Assembly (NCBI RefSeq): GCF_014650035.1
Contig: NZ_BMUE01000002.1
Span: forward strand, 434,001 to 498,000
DNA from: Streptomyces lucensis JCM 4490
GTDB lineage: Bacteria > Actinomycetota > Actinomycetes > Streptomycetales > Streptomycetaceae
Reading direction: 5' to 3'
Length of the DNA: 64,000 nt
The notes under the pieces: model-generated
The model's database searches: none
What the model saw: the letters and a program-made list of their open reading frames with translations, nothing else
What the model was told of the DNA's origin: nothing
Translations under genes and position numbers: made by a program
Shown: positions 45,751 to 54,991 of the stretch, piece by piece
How the letters are laid out: each line of letters opens with the position of its first letter
How positions within the stretch are numbered: the first letter of the stretch is position 1

Positions 45751-46767
45751 ATGCTGAGTGAACGCAGGCTGCAGGTGCTGCGCGCCATCGTCCAGGACTA
45801 CGTCGGCACCGAGGAGCCGGTGGGGTCCAAGGCGCTCACCGAGCGGCACAGCCTCGGCGTCTCCCCGGCGACCGTGCGCAACGACATGGCGGCCCTGGAG
45901 GAGGACGGGTACATCGCCCAGCCCCACACCAGTGCCGGACGCATCCCGACGGACAAGGGTTACCGCCTCTTCGTCGACAAGCTCGCGGGCGTGAAGCCGA
46001 TGACCGCGCCCGAGCGGCGGGCGATCCAGAACTTCCTGGACGGCGCCGTCGACCTCGACGACGTCGTGGCCCGCACGGTGCGGCTGCTGGCGCAGCTGAC
46101 CCGGCAGGTCGCCGTCGTGCAGTACCCGTCCCTGACCCGGTCCACCGTCCGGCACGTGGAGCTGCTCTCGCTCGCTCCCGCGCGCGTGATGCTCGTGCTG
46201 ATCACGGACACCGGCCGGGTCGAGCAGCGGATGGTCGACTGCCCGGCGCCGTTCGGCGAGGCCTCGCTCGCGGACCTGCGGGCGCGGCTGAACAGCCGGG
46301 TCGCGGGCCGCCGGTTCACGGACGTGCCGCGACTGGTCGAGGACCTGCCCGACGCCTTCGAGGCCGAGGACCGCGGTACGGTCTCCACGGTGCTCTCCAC
46401 CCTTCTGGAGACACTGGTCGAGGAGAACGAGGAGCGGCTGATGATCGGCGGCACCGCCAATCTCACCCGCTTCGGGCACGACTTCCCCCTCACGATCCGC
46501 CCCGTCCTGGAGGCACTGGAGGAGCAGGTCGTGCTCCTCAAGCTCCTCGGCGAGGCGAAGGACCCCGGCGTTACCGTGCGCATCGGCCACGAGAACGCCC
46601 ATGAGGGACTCAACTCCACCTCTGTGGTGTCGGTGGGCTACGGTTCGGGCGGCGAGGCGGTTGCCAAGCTCGGCGTGGTCGGACCGACCCGCATGGACTA
46701 TCCGGGAACGATGGGAGCGGTACGCGCAGTGGCACGGTACGTCGGACAGATCCTGGCGGAGTCGTAA
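45751..46767 (+). CDS. hrcA: Heat-inducible transcription repressor HrcA
   Basis: A 338-residue repressor of heat-shock genes that binds CIRCE. The winged-helix N-terminus contains [29 protein letters not shown] sequence (about residues 20-45), the family signature, and [11 protein letters not shown] follows. The C-terminal dimer and GAF-like domain includes [14 protein letters not shown] 45751 has GGAGG upstream. A CIRCE element lies 51 bases before it. It is directly followed by dnaJ, with no gap between stop and start. Confidence 0.97.
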   Translation: MLSERRLQVLRAIVQDYVGTEEPVGSKALTERHSLGVSPATVRNDMAALEEDGYIAQPHTSAGRIPTDKGYRLFVDKLAGVKPMTAPERRAIQNFLDGAVDLDDVVARTVRLLAQLTRQVAVVQYPSLTRSTVRHVELLSLAPARVMLVLITDTGRVEQRMVDCPAPFGEASLADLRARLNSRVAGRRFTDVPRLVEDLPDAFEAEDRGTVSTVLSTLLETLVEENEERLMIGGTANLTRFGHDFPLTIRPVLEALEEQVVLLKLLGEAKDPGVTVRIGHENAHEGLNSTSVVSVGYGSGGEAVAKLGVVGPTRMDYPGTMGAVRAVARYVGQILAES

Positions 46768-47904
46768 GTGGCCACGGACTACTACGCCGTTCTCGGCGTG
46801 CGCCGCGACGCGTCGCAGGATGAGATCAAGAAGGCGTTCCGCCGGCTCGCGCGCGAGCTGCACCCGGACGTCAACCCCGACCCGAAGACCCAGGAGCGGT
46901 TCAAGGAGATCAACGCCGCTTACGAGGTGCTGTCGGACCCGCAGAAGAAGCAGGTCTACGACCTCGGCGGCGACCCGCTCTCCCAGTCGGGCGGAGCCGG
47001 CGCGGGCGGCTTCGGGGCCGGTGGCTTCGGCAACTTCTCCGACATCATGGACGCGTTCTTCGGCACGGCGTCGCAGCGCGGTCCGCGCTCGCGCACCCGG
47101 CGCGGCCAGGACGCGATGATCCGTATCGAGGTGGAGCTGGACGAGGCGGCCTTCGGCACGACCAAGGACATCCAGGTCGACACCGCGATCGTCTGCAACA
47201 CCTGCAGCGGCGAGGGCGCGGCCCCGGGCACGTCGGCCCAGACCTGTGACATGTGCCGCGGCCGCGGTGAGGTCTCCCAGGTCACCCGGTCCTTCCTGGG
47301 CCAGGTCATGACCTCGCGGCCCTGCCCGCAGTGCCAGGGCTTCGGGACCGTCGTGCCGACGCCGTGCCCGGAGTGCGCCGGCGACGGCCGCGTCCGCTCG
47401 CGCCGCACGCTCACCGTGAAGATCCCGGCCGGTGTCGACAACGGCACGCGGATCCAGCTCGCCGGTGAGGGCGAGGTCGGGCCCGGCGGCGGTCCGGCCG
47501 GTGACCTGTACGTGGAGATCCACGAACTGGCGCACCACACCTTCCAGCGGCGTGGCGACGACCTGCACTGCACGGTCACCATCCCGATGACCGCGGCGGC
47601 CCTCGGCACCAAGGTGCCGCTGGAGACCCTGGACGGCATGGAGGAGGTCGACATCCGGCCCGGCACCCAGTCCGGCCAGTCGATCCCGCTGCACAACCGG
47701 GGCGTCACGCATCTGCGCGGCGGCGGCCGGGGCGACCTGATCGTGCACGTGGAGGTCACGACGCCGACCAAGCTGGACCCGGAGCAGGAGCGGTTGCTGC
47801 GCGAACTGGCCAAGCTGCGGGGCGAGGAGCGGCCGCAGGGGCAGTTCCAGCCGGGACAGCAGGGGCTGTTCTCGCGGTTGAAGGACGCGTTCAACGGTCG
47901 CTGA
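46768..47904 (+). CDS. dnaJ: Chaperone DnaJ
   Basis: Hsp40 co-chaperone that stimulates DnaK. It has 378 residues. The J domain holds HPD at 32-34, the Gly/Phe-rich stretch is GGAGAGGFGAGGFGNF (about 75-90), and the four zinc motifs are CNTCSGEG, CDMCRGRG, CPQCQGFG and CPECAGDG. The C-terminal domains follow. GTG 46768 is the codon immediately after the hrcA stop, so translation is coupled. This is the hrcA-linked copy; another dnaJ usually lies in the dnaK operon elsewhere. Confidence 0.97.
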   Translation: MATDYYAVLGVRRDASQDEIKKAFRRLARELHPDVNPDPKTQERFKEINAAYEVLSDPQKKQVYDLGGDPLSQSGGAGAGGFGAGGFGNFSDIMDAFFGTASQRGPRSRTRRGQDAMIRIEVELDEAAFGTTKDIQVDTAIVCNTCSGEGAAPGTSAQTCDMCRGRGEVSQVTRSFLGQVMTSRPCPQCQGFGTVVPTPCPECAGDGRVRSRRTLTVKIPAGVDNGTRIQLAGEGEVGPGGGPAGDLYVEIHELAHHTFQRRGDDLHCTVTIPMTAAALGTKVPLETLDGMEEVDIRPGTQSGQSIPLHNRGVTHLRGGGRGDLIVHVEVTTPTKLDPEQERLLRELAKLRGEERPQGQFQPGQQGLFSRLKDAFNGR

Positions 47905-47918
47905 GCCGTTGCCGACGA

Positions 47919-47950
47919 GGCATGCGGGGTGCTCCGGCGCCCCGCATGCC
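47919..47950 (+). terminator. Terminator of hrcA-dnaJ
   Basis: GGCATGCGGGG (47919-47929) pairs perfectly with CCCCGCATGCC (47940-47950). No U-tract. Confidence 0.75.
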
Positions 47951-48013
47951 CGTGGCTTATGCCGGGGGAAGCCTCGATTCGGCGTTGTTCGAAGGACGTG
48001 ACAACATGCGGTC

Positions 48014-49147
48014 ATGTCCTCCGCGCTGACCGGTCTCTTCCCCCACCCGATCGTGCAGGCACCCATGGCGGGCGGTGTCTCCCTCCCGCAGCTCGCCGCC
48101 GCCGTCTCCGAGGCGGGCGGCCTCGGGTTCCTCGCCGCCGGATACAAGACGGCCGACGGCATGTACCAGGAGATCAAGCAGCTCCGCGGGCTCACGAACC
48201 GCCCCTTCGGCGTGAACGTGTTCGTGTCCCAGCCCGAACATCCCGGTGCGGGCACCGGCTCCACCGCGGCGGCCGGCGCCGCGCCCCTCGACGCGGGCGC
48301 CGTGGAGATGTACGCGCAGCAGCTGGCCGGCGAGGCCGCCTGGTACGAGACCGAGCTGGGCGACCCCGACAGCGGCCGGGACGACGGCTACGACGCCAAG
48401 CTCGCCGTGCTCCTGGACAACCCGGTGCCCGTGGTCTCCTTCCACTTCGGCGTGCCGGGCCGGGAGGTCATCGACTCCCTCCACCGTGCCGGGACCTTCA
48501 CCATGGTCACCGCCACCACCGCCGAGGAGGCCCGCGCGGTCGAGCGGGCCGGGGCGGACGCGGTGATCGCGCAGGGCGTGGAGGCCGGCGGTCACCAGGG
48601 CACCCACCGGGACCTCCCCGAGAACGACGGCTCCGGCATAGGGCTGCTGTCCCTGGTGGCGCGGATCCGCGAGTCCGTGGGCATCCCGGTCGTCGCCGCC
48701 GGCGGCCTCATGCGCGGCGGCCAGATCGCCGCCGTCCTCGCCGCGGGGGCGAGCGCCGCCCAGCTGGGCACCGCCTTCCTCGCCACCCCCGAGTCCGGCG
48801 CCCACCCGCTGCACAAGCAGGCGCTGACCAACCCGCTGTTCGCGCGCACCGAGCTGACCCGGGCCTTCTCCGGCCGCCCGGCGCGCGCGCTCGTCAACCG
48901 CTTCCTGCGCGAGCACGGCCCGTACGCCCCCGCCGCCTACCCGGAGGTCCACCACCTCACCGCCCCGCTGCGCAAGGCCGCCGCCAAGGCCGGGGACGCG
49001 CAGGGGATGGCACTGTGGGCGGGCCAGGGGCACCGGATGGCCCGGGAACTGCCGGCCGGACGGCTGGTGGAGGTGCTGGTGGCCGAACTCGCCCAGGCGG
49101 GGACAGCGTTGTCGGAACTCGCCGTGCGTGGAGGTGACTGGCGATGA
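48014..49147 (+). CDS. Nitronate monooxygenase-like flavoprotein
   Basis: A 377-residue FMN-dependent TIM-barrel enzyme of the nitronate monooxygenase (2-nitropropane dioxygenase) family. VQAPMAGGVSLPQLAAAVSE at the start, FGVNVFVSQPE, GVEAGGHQGTH (about 195-205, the family's catalytic histidine region), and VVAAGGLMRGGQIAAVLAAG with GASAAQLGTAF are typical. The natural substrate may be propionate-3-nitronate or another small nitronate. The stop overlaps ATG of rsmE (ATGA), so the two are coupled, although a functional link is not obvious. Confidence 0.88.
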   Translation: MSSALTGLFPHPIVQAPMAGGVSLPQLAAAVSEAGGLGFLAAGYKTADGMYQEIKQLRGLTNRPFGVNVFVSQPEHPGAGTGSTAAAGAAPLDAGAVEMYAQQLAGEAAWYETELGDPDSGRDDGYDAKLAVLLDNPVPVVSFHFGVPGREVIDSLHRAGTFTMVTATTAEEARAVERAGADAVIAQGVEAGGHQGTHRDLPENDGSGIGLLSLVARIRESVGIPVVAAGGLMRGGQIAAVLAAGASAAQLGTAFLATPESGAHPLHKQALTNPLFARTELTRAFSGRPARALVNRFLREHGPYAPAAYPEVHHLTAPLRKAAAKAGDAQGMALWAGQGHRMARELPAGRLVEVLVAELAQAGTALSELAVRGGDWR

Positions 49148-49884
49148 CCGCGCCCGTCTTCGTGGTGGAGCGACTCGACCGGGTCGCGCCCGAGTTCGTG
49201 CTCGACGGGCCCGAGGGCCGGCACGCCGTCTCCGTGAAGCGGCTGCGGCCCGGTGAGGACGTGGTCCTCACCGACGGGCGCGGCCGCTGGGCCGAGGGGG
49301 TCGTCAAGGCGGCGGAGGGCAAGGACCGGCTGGTCGTCGTCGACCTGGAGCCCGTCCACGAGGAGGCCCCGGCCGCCCCGCGGATCACCGTCGTGCAGGC
49401 CCTGCCCAAGGGCGACCGGGGTGAACTGGCCGTCGAGACGATGACCGAGGTCGGCGTCGACGCGATCGTGCCCTGGCAGGCGTCCCGGTGCATCACCCAG
49501 TGGAGGGGCGACCGCGGCCTGAAGGCCCTCGGCAAGTGGCGGGCCACCGCCCGCGAGGCCGGCAAGCAGTCCCGCCGTGTCCGCTTCCCCGACGTCGCGG
49601 ACGCGGCGACGACCCGGCAGGTCGGCACACTTCTGGCCGGGGCGGACTTCGCGGCCGTCCTCCACGAGAGCGGCGAGGAACGGCTCGCCACCGTCGAGCT
49701 GCCCACCCGGGGCGAGATCGTGCTGGTCGTGGGCCCCGAAGGCGGCGTCTCCCCCGAGGAACTGGCGGTGTTCGCCGAGGCGGGTGCGAAGCCGTACGTC
49801 CTGGGGCGTACCGTGTTGCGCACATCGACCGCCGGCACCGCCGCGGCGGCCCTCGTGCTGGCGCGCACCGGCCGGTGGTCCTGA
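49144..49884 (+). CDS. rsmE: 16S rRNA m3U1498 methyltransferase RsmE
   Basis: SPOUT methyltransferase modifying U1498 in the 16S rRNA decoding region with SAM. It has 246 residues. An N-terminal PUA-like domain (HAVSVKRLRPGEDVVLTDG) is followed by the knotted domain with QALPKGDR, VGPEGGVSPEEL and LGRTVLRTSTA, which bind SAM. The start overlaps the previous stop. In many genomes it follows dnaJ closely; here one gene intervenes. Confidence 0.96.
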   Translation: MTAPVFVVERLDRVAPEFVLDGPEGRHAVSVKRLRPGEDVVLTDGRGRWAEGVVKAAEGKDRLVVVDLEPVHEEAPAAPRITVVQALPKGDRGELAVETMTEVGVDAIVPWQASRCITQWRGDRGLKALGKWRATAREAGKQSRRVRFPDVADAATTRQVGTLLAGADFAAVLHESGEERLATVELPTRGEIVLVVGPEGGVSPEELAVFAEAGAKPYVLGRTVLRTSTAGTAAAALVLARTGRWS

Positions 49885-49901
49885 CTCCACGGGGGGACAC
49901 C

Positions 49902-50294
49902 ATGGAACTCGCCCAAGTCCGGCTCCTGGTAACCGACTTCGCCGCCTGCTACCGGTTCTACGCCGACGTCCTCGGCCTCAAGCCGCAGTCCGGCGCGACC
50001 GAGGGCCCGTACGAGAAGTTCAGCCCGCACGCCGGCTCCGCGGGGATCGCGCTGCAGGACCGGTCGATGATGGCCCGGGTCCTGGACGAGCTGAGCGAGA
50101 CCGCCACCGGCCACCGCTCCCTGGTGGTGCTGCGGGTGGACGATCTCGACGCCTACTGCGCGGAGATCGCCTCCCGGGGCGCGGAGCTGCTGCACGGCCC
50201 GGCCCCCATGACCGACCGCATGCGCGTGGCCCACCTCAGGGACCCGGAGGGCAACCTCGTCGAACTCCAGGAGTGGCTGCTGCTGCGCGGCTGA
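49902..50294 (+). CDS. VOC-family (glyoxalase-like) protein
   Basis: A 130-residue protein with two beta-alpha-beta-beta-beta modules. VRLLVTDFAACYRFYADVLGL opens the first module, and HLRDPEGNLVELQEW closes the second; the Glu in that last motif is a usual metal ligand. GGGGGAC precedes ATG 49902. It follows rsmE after 17 bases. The substrate is unknown: VOC proteins range from glyoxalases to resistance proteins. Its 3' end overlaps the end of a broken gene on the other strand. Confidence 0.88.
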   Translation: MELAQVRLLVTDFAACYRFYADVLGLKPQSGATEGPYEKFSPHAGSAGIALQDRSMMARVLDELSETATGHRSLVVLRVDDLDAYCAEIASRGAELLHGPAPMTDRMRVAHLRDPEGNLVELQEWLLLRG

Positions 50295-50610
50295 CGGCGA
50301 CGGCGGCCAGCAGTTCCCACCCCGTCCACCTCGCCGGTGACCGGCCCGCGCGCGCGGAGCTCGTCGGCGAACGCCCTCACGACACCGGGCTCGTGCAGGT
50401 CGACCGTGTTGCCGCGGTCGTCGAAGACGAGCCCGGAATGGGTGTACCCGCCCGTGACGGCCCCCTCGAACACGTCGTACGCACACCGTCCCGGTACAGC
50501 GCCAGCACCTCGGCACAGGTGCCGCCGGCGGCGTGCCGGTGCCGGACGGCCCACAGCCAGACGGTCCCGTCCGCCACCACGAGCCGCCTCAGAGCGTGTT
50601 TGCCGCGCAT
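50236..50610 (-). pseudogene. Broken gene (two compensating frameshifts) for a small Streptomyces protein
   Basis: Read leftward from ATG 50610, the frame gives MRGKHALRRLVVADGTVWLWAVRHRH and continues to about 50485. There it must shift by one base to read YDVFEGAVTGGYTHSGLVFD and NTVDLHEPGVVRAFADELRA; the unshifted frame stops at 50377. Near 50325 a run of four G again shifts the frame back, giving GWELLAAVAVS and a stop at 50236. I recall this protein type (TVWLWAVRHRH, then HSG, LHEPGVVR and GWELLAA) as a common Streptomyces family in one piece. One base seems lost and one gained, so this is either a pseudogene or two sequencing errors. Confidence 0.65.
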
Positions 50611-50710
50611 CGGGCCGGCGTAGGGAGCGGCGGCGGGCGCACGTCCCCGATCGGGTGAGTGGCCGTATGCGGCCTTCCGCCCCGCCCGGCCCGGTGGCAC
50701 GCTGCCCTTC

Positions 50711-51253
50711 ATGGGGCCACCGAGGGGAATCCGGCGGGGAGTGCGGGCGATGGCCGTCGTGGGCCTGGTCGTGACGGCCGGCGGTGCCATGGCCGCGTGC
50801 CGGCCGGGCGACCTCAGCTCCGCGACCGCCGCCTACACCACCGACACGACCGCGACCGCCCGGCTGAAACGCGAGCACGTGGACGTCAGTTGGCTCACCT
50901 GCACCGGCGACTACGGCAAGGGCGGCGGCGCGGCGGCCGGGACGCCCTCGCCGTCCGAGACGACCGTCGTCTCCGTCGACTGCCGCGGTGAGACGAAGGA
51001 CGGCCGGAAGATCACCGTCACCGGCAGGGTGACCAGGGCCGTCGAGGGCGCCTGCGTGCGCGGTGACCTCACGGCGAGGGTGGGCGGCAGACAGGTGTTC
51101 CACGTCAGCGGGCTCGGCGACTGCGACGCCCGGCCCCGCCCGACGTACCGGCTGCCCACCGGAGGGCAGCCGCGGCCCACCGTGACCGTCACCGTCACCC
51201 GCACCGTCTGGTGCAAGGGCGACCCCACCTGCTGGCCCGTCGAGGGCAAGTGA
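50711..51253 (+). CDS. Putative lipoprotein of unknown function
   Basis: A 180-residue exported protein. The N-terminus has arginines (IRRGVR), a hydrophobic stretch (AVVGLVVTAGGAMAA) and Cys30, a fair lipobox (AMAAC) for diacylglyceryl attachment. The rest is mainly beta, Thr-rich, with five further cysteines (TCTGD, VDCRG, GACVRG, GDCDAR, VWCKGDPTC) that suggest disulfides. The tail TVTVTVTRTVWC is repetitive. The start at 50711 keeps the basic n-region; ATG 50750 would lose it. It is divergent from the broken gene and precedes tricorn protease by 47 bases. Confidence 0.7.
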   Translation: MGPPRGIRRGVRAMAVVGLVVTAGGAMAACRPGDLSSATAAYTTDTTATARLKREHVDVSWLTCTGDYGKGGGAAAGTPSPSETTVVSVDCRGETKDGRKITVTGRVTRAVEGACVRGDLTARVGGRQVFHVSGLGDCDARPRPTYRLPTGGQPRPTVTVTVTRTVWCKGDPTCWPVEGK

Positions 51254-51288
51254 TCGGAAACCGGGAGCGGGGCACACGGTCCGCTGCG

Positions 51289-51294
51289 TACAGT
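51289..51294 (+). promoter_or_regulatory. -10 box of the tricorn protease gene
   Basis: TACAGT, six bases, then GTG 51301: a leaderless arrangement. Confidence 0.45.
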
Positions 51295-51300
51295 GACGGG

Positions 51301-54300
51301 GTGACCCAAGGTGCTACCCGAACCACGGATTCGTCCGCCTACCTGCGATTCCCCCATCTGCACGGGGACTTGGTGACGTTCGTCGCCGAGGACGACGTCT
51401 GGCTCGCCCCGCTCGACGGCGGCCGCGCCTGGCGGGTCAGCGCCGACAACGTGCCGGTGACCCAGCCCCGGATATCGCCGGACGGACGGCACCTCGCCTG
51501 GACCTCCACCCGGGACGGCGCCCCCGAGGTGCACGTCGCCCCCGTGGACGGCGGCCCCGCCCGGCGGCTGACGTACTGGGGCAACATCCGTACCGAGGTA
51601 CGGGGCTGGACCCCCGACGGCCGGGTGCTCGCGCTCGGCGCGCACGGCCAGTCCAGTTTCCGGCGCACCTGGGCGCACGCCGTCCCACTGGACGGCGGAC
51701 CGGCCGAGACCCTGTCCTACGGGCCGGTCGGCGCGGTGGCCTTCGGGCCGGCCACCGTGCTGCAGTCCGCGCCGATGGGCCGCGAGGCCGCCTACTGGAA
51801 GCGCTACCGCGGCGGCACGGCGGGCAAGCTGTGGATCGACCCCGACGGCGACGGCGAGTTCGTCCGGCTGCACGAGGAGATCGACGGGAACATCGAGCGG
51901 CCGGTCTGGGTGGGCGACCGGATCGCGTTCCTCTCCGACCACGAGGGCACGGGCGCCCTGTACTCCTCCCTCGCCGACGGCTCCGACCTGCGCCGGCACA
52001 CCCCCCTCGACGGCTTCTACGCCCGGCACGCCGCCGGCGACGGCGACCGGGTCGTCTACAGCTCGGCCGGTGAACTGTGGCTGCTGGACGACCTGGAGGG
52101 CGCCGAGCCGCGCCGGCTGGACGTACGGCTCGGCGGACCCCGGGTGGACCTGCGGCCGCACCCGGTCAACGCCTCCCGCTGGTTCGGCGAGGCGTCCCCC
52201 GACCACGCGGCCCGGGGCAGCGCCGTCTGCGTGCGCGGCGGCGTCCACTGGGTCACCCACCGCTCCGGGCCCGCCCGCGCCCTCGCCGCCACCCCCGGCG
52301 TCCGCGCCCGGCTGCCCCGCACCTTCCGCGCCGACGGCGAGGAGTGGGTGGTGTGGGTGACGGACGCCGAGGGCGACGACGCCCTGGAGTTCGCCCCCGC
52401 GACCGGCACCGTGCCCGGCGCCCCGCCCCGCAGGCTCGCCGCCGGGCAGCTCGGCCGGGTCCTGGAGCTGGCCGTGGCGCCGGACGGCAGCAGGGCCGCC
52501 GTCGCCGCGCACGACGGACGGCTGCTGCTCGTCGAGTGCGTGACCGGCGAGGTCCGCGAGGTCGACCGCAGCGACGACGGCGAGGTCTCCGGGCTGGCGT
52601 TCTCGCCCGACTCCGCCTGGCTCGCCTGGGCCCACCCCGGCCCCCGCCCGCTGTCCCAGCTGCGGATCGCCCACACCACCGACCTGTCGGTCACCGAGGC
52701 GACCCCGCTGCGCTTCCAGGACTACGCGCCCGCCTTCACCCTCGACGGCAAGCACCTCGCCTTCCTCTCCAACCGTGCCTTCGACCCGGTCTACGACGAG
52801 CACGTCTTCGACCTCGCGTTCGTGGTCGGCGCCCGCCCGCACCTGATCACCCTGGCCGCCACCACCCCGTCCCCGTTCGGTCCGCAGCGGCACGGCCGCC
52901 CCTTCGAGACGCCCGACAAGGACGAGACCCCCGACAGCGAGGGCACCCCCGTGACCCGCGTCGACCTCGAAGGCCTCGCCGACCGGATCGTGCCCTTCCC
53001 GGTCGAGGCCGGCCGCTACTCCAGCCTGCGCGCCGCCAAGGACGGCGTCCTGTGGCTGCGCCACCCCGTGCACGGCGTCCTCGGCGCCTCCCGCGCCCAC
53101 CCGGAGGACGCCGACCCGCACACCGAGCTGGAGCGCTACGACCTCGCCCAGCGGCGTCTGGAGCACCTCGCCTCCGACGCCGACCACTTCGAGGTCAGCG
53201 GCGACGGCAGACGCGTCCTGCTGTGGAGCGACGGCCGGCTGCGGGTCGTGCCCAGCGACCGGCGTACCGGCACCGACGACGACGGCGACACCAGCGTCAC
53301 CGTCGACCTCGCCCGCGTCCGGCAGACCGTCGACCCGGCCGCCGAGTGGCGGCAGATGTACGACGAGACCGGCCGCCTCATGCGCGACCACTTCTGGCGG
53401 CCCGACCTCGGCGGCGTCGACTGGGACGGCGTCCTCGGCCGCTACCGCCCGCTGCTCGCCCGCGTCGCCACCCACAGCGACCTCGTCGACCTGCTGTGGG
53501 AGGTGCACGGCGAACTCGGGACCTCGCACGCCTACGTCACCCCGGCCGGCGGCCGCGGCGGCGGCGCCCGGCACGGCCTGCTCGGCGCCGACATCTCCCG
53601 CCACGAGGACGGCAGCTGGCGCGTCGACCGCATCCTGCCCTCGGAGACCTCCGACCCGGACGCCCGCTCCCCGCTCGCCGCACCCGGCGTCGCGGTCCGC
53701 CCCGGCGACGCGGTCATCGCGGTCGCCGGACACCCGGTCGACCCGGTGACCGGCCCCGGCCCCCTGCTCGTCGGCACGGCCGGCCACCCCGTCGAGCTGA
53801 CCGTCTCCCCGGCGGGCGGCGGCGAGCCGCGCCACACGGTCGTCGTCCCGGTCGCCGACGAGGAGCCCCTGCGCTACCACGCCTGGGTCGCCGACCGCCG
53901 GGCCCACGTCCACGCGGCCTCCGGCGGCCGCCTCGGCTACCTCCACGTGCCCGACATGCAGGCCCCCGGCTGGGCGCAGATCCACCGCGACCTGCGCGTC
54001 GAGGTCGCCCGTGAGGGACTCGTGGTCGACGTCCGCGAGAACCGCGGCGGCCACACCTCCCAGCTCGTGGTGGAGAAGCTGGCCCGCCGCATCATCGGCT
54101 GGGACCTCGCGCGCGGCATGCGCCCCACCAGCTACCCGCTCGACGCGCCCCGCGGTCCGGTCGTCGCCATCGCCAACGAGTGGTCCGGCTCCGACGGCGA
54201 CATCGTCAACGCGGCCATCAAGGCCCTCGGCATCGGCCCGGTCGTCGGCACCCGCACCTGGGGCGGCGTCATCGGCATCGACAGCCGCTACCACCTGGTC

Positions 54301-54516
54301 GACGGCACCTCGGTCACCCAGCCCAAGTACGCGATCTGGCTGGAAGGCCACGGCTGGGACGTCGAGAACCACGGCGTGGACCCGGACGTGGAGGTCGTCC
54401 AGCGCCCCCAGGACTGGGCGGCGGGCACGGACGCCCAACTGGACGCCGCGATCGCCCTCGCGCTGGAAACCCTGGAGACCAGCCCGGCGAAGACACCCCC
54501 GGGCATGCCGACGTAA
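51301..54516 (+). CDS. Tricorn protease
   Basis: A 1071-residue self-compartmentalising serine protease that in archaea cuts proteasome products into short peptides. Residues 1-670 form beta-propeller repeats (for example RISPDGRHLAWTSTRDG). The core follows, with a PDZ domain (about 765-850) and the S41-type active site. The catalytic residues fit Thermoplasma tricorn closely: H697 in RDHFW, S964 in WSGSDGD and E1022 in DVENHGVD (H746, S965 and E1023 there). The start is GTG 51301, leaderless. Tricorn is rare in bacteria but known in Streptomyces, where actinobacterial proteasomes could supply its substrates. Confidence 0.95.
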   Translation: MTQGATRTTDSSAYLRFPHLHGDLVTFVAEDDVWLAPLDGGRAWRVSADNVPVTQPRISPDGRHLAWTSTRDGAPEVHVAPVDGGPARRLTYWGNIRTEVRGWTPDGRVLALGAHGQSSFRRTWAHAVPLDGGPAETLSYGPVGAVAFGPATVLQSAPMGREAAYWKRYRGGTAGKLWIDPDGDGEFVRLHEEIDGNIERPVWVGDRIAFLSDHEGTGALYSSLADGSDLRRHTPLDGFYARHAAGDGDRVVYSSAGELWLLDDLEGAEPRRLDVRLGGPRVDLRPHPVNASRWFGEASPDHAARGSAVCVRGGVHWVTHRSGPARALAATPGVRARLPRTFRADGEEWVVWVTDAEGDDALEFAPATGTVPGAPPRRLAAGQLGRVLELAVAPDGSRAAVAAHDGRLLLVECVTGEVREVDRSDDGEVSGLAFSPDSAWLAWAHPGPRPLSQLRIAHTTDLSVTEATPLRFQDYAPAFTLDGKHLAFLSNRAFDPVYDEHVFDLAFVVGARPHLITLAATTPSPFGPQRHGRPFETPDKDETPDSEGTPVTRVDLEGLADRIVPFPVEAGRYSSLRAAKDGVLWLRHPVHGVLGASRAHPEDADPHTELERYDLAQRRLEHLASDADHFEVSGDGRRVLLWSDGRLRVVPSDRRTGTDDDGDTSVTVDLARVRQTVDPAAEWRQMYDETGRLMRDHFWRPDLGGVDWDGVLGRYRPLLARVATHSDLVDLLWEVHGELGTSHAYVTPAGGRGGGARHGLLGADISRHEDGSWRVDRILPSETSDPDARSPLAAPGVAVRPGDAVIAVAGHPVDPVTGPGPLLVGTAGHPVELTVSPAGGGEPRHTVVVPVADEEPLRYHAWVADRRAHVHAASGGRLGYLHVPDMQAPGWAQIHRDLRVEVAREGLVVDVRENRGGHTSQLVVEKLARRIIGWDLARGMRPTSYPLDAPRGPVVAIANEWSGSDGDIVNAAIKALGIGPVVGTRTWGGVIGIDSRYHLVDGTSVTQPKYAIWLEGHGWDVENHGVDPDVEVVQRPQDWAAGTDAQLDAAIALALETLETSPAKTPPGMPT

Positions 54517-54536
54517 GGGGCGCGGGGCTGTGTCCA

Positions 54537-54555
54537 TATGCGGCTCCGCCGCATA
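54537..54555. repeat. Dispersed GCGGCTCCGCCGC hairpin, copy 2
   Basis: TATGCGG-CTCCG-CCGCATA is a perfect 7-5-7 hairpin, 21 bases after the tricorn stop codon, so it may also act as its terminator. The core is shared with 16652-16666. Confidence 0.65.
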
Positions 54556-54635
54556 GGCGCGATCACCCCCCCGACCCGCACCCGACCGACTACCATGCCC
54601 CCGTAAAGATCACCGTCGAAAGCGAGCGCAGCGCC

Positions 54636-54989
54636 ATGGCTGGGGAACCGCAGGACGACTGCCTGTTCTGCAAGATCGTCGCGGGTTCGATCCCGGCGAC
54701 GATCGTCCGCGAGACCGAGACGACCGTCGCCTTCCGGGACATAAACCCCCAGGCGCCCACGCACATCCTGGTGATCCCCAAGGCCCACTACGAGAACGCC
54801 GCCGCCCTCGCCGCGGGCGCGCCGGAACTCGCCGCCGACGTCCTGCGGGAGACCCGGGCGGTGGCGGAGGAGGAAAAGCTGGAGAGCTACCGCACGGTGT
54901 TCAACACCGGCAGCGGCGCCGGCCAGACCGTCTGGCACGCCCACGCGCACGTCCTCGGCGGGCGCGGTCTGGAATGGCCCCCCGGATAA
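54636..54989 (+). CDS. HIT-family nucleotide-binding hydrolase
   Basis: A 117-residue histidine-triad protein. The triad is H101-A-H103-A-H105 in [12 protein letters not shown], and [13 protein letters not shown] near the start is the HinT-like zinc-type N-terminus. Such enzymes hydrolyse AMP-lysine or purine phosphoramidates. ATG 54636 has GAAAGCGAG upstream. RNase Z starts 2 bases after the stop, so they are cotranscribed. Confidence 0.92.
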   Translation: MAGEPQDDCLFCKIVAGSIPATIVRETETTVAFRDINPQAPTHILVIPKAHYENAAALAAGAPELAADVLRETRAVAEEEKLESYRTVFNTGSGAGQTVWHAHAHVLGGRGLEWPPG

Positions 54990-54991
54990 GC

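Noticed and set aside
50337..50774. Rightward frame across the broken gene (145 codons)
   Set aside because: Arg/Pro/Ala-rich shadow without a ribosome binding site; the leftward frames carry the protein-like sequence.
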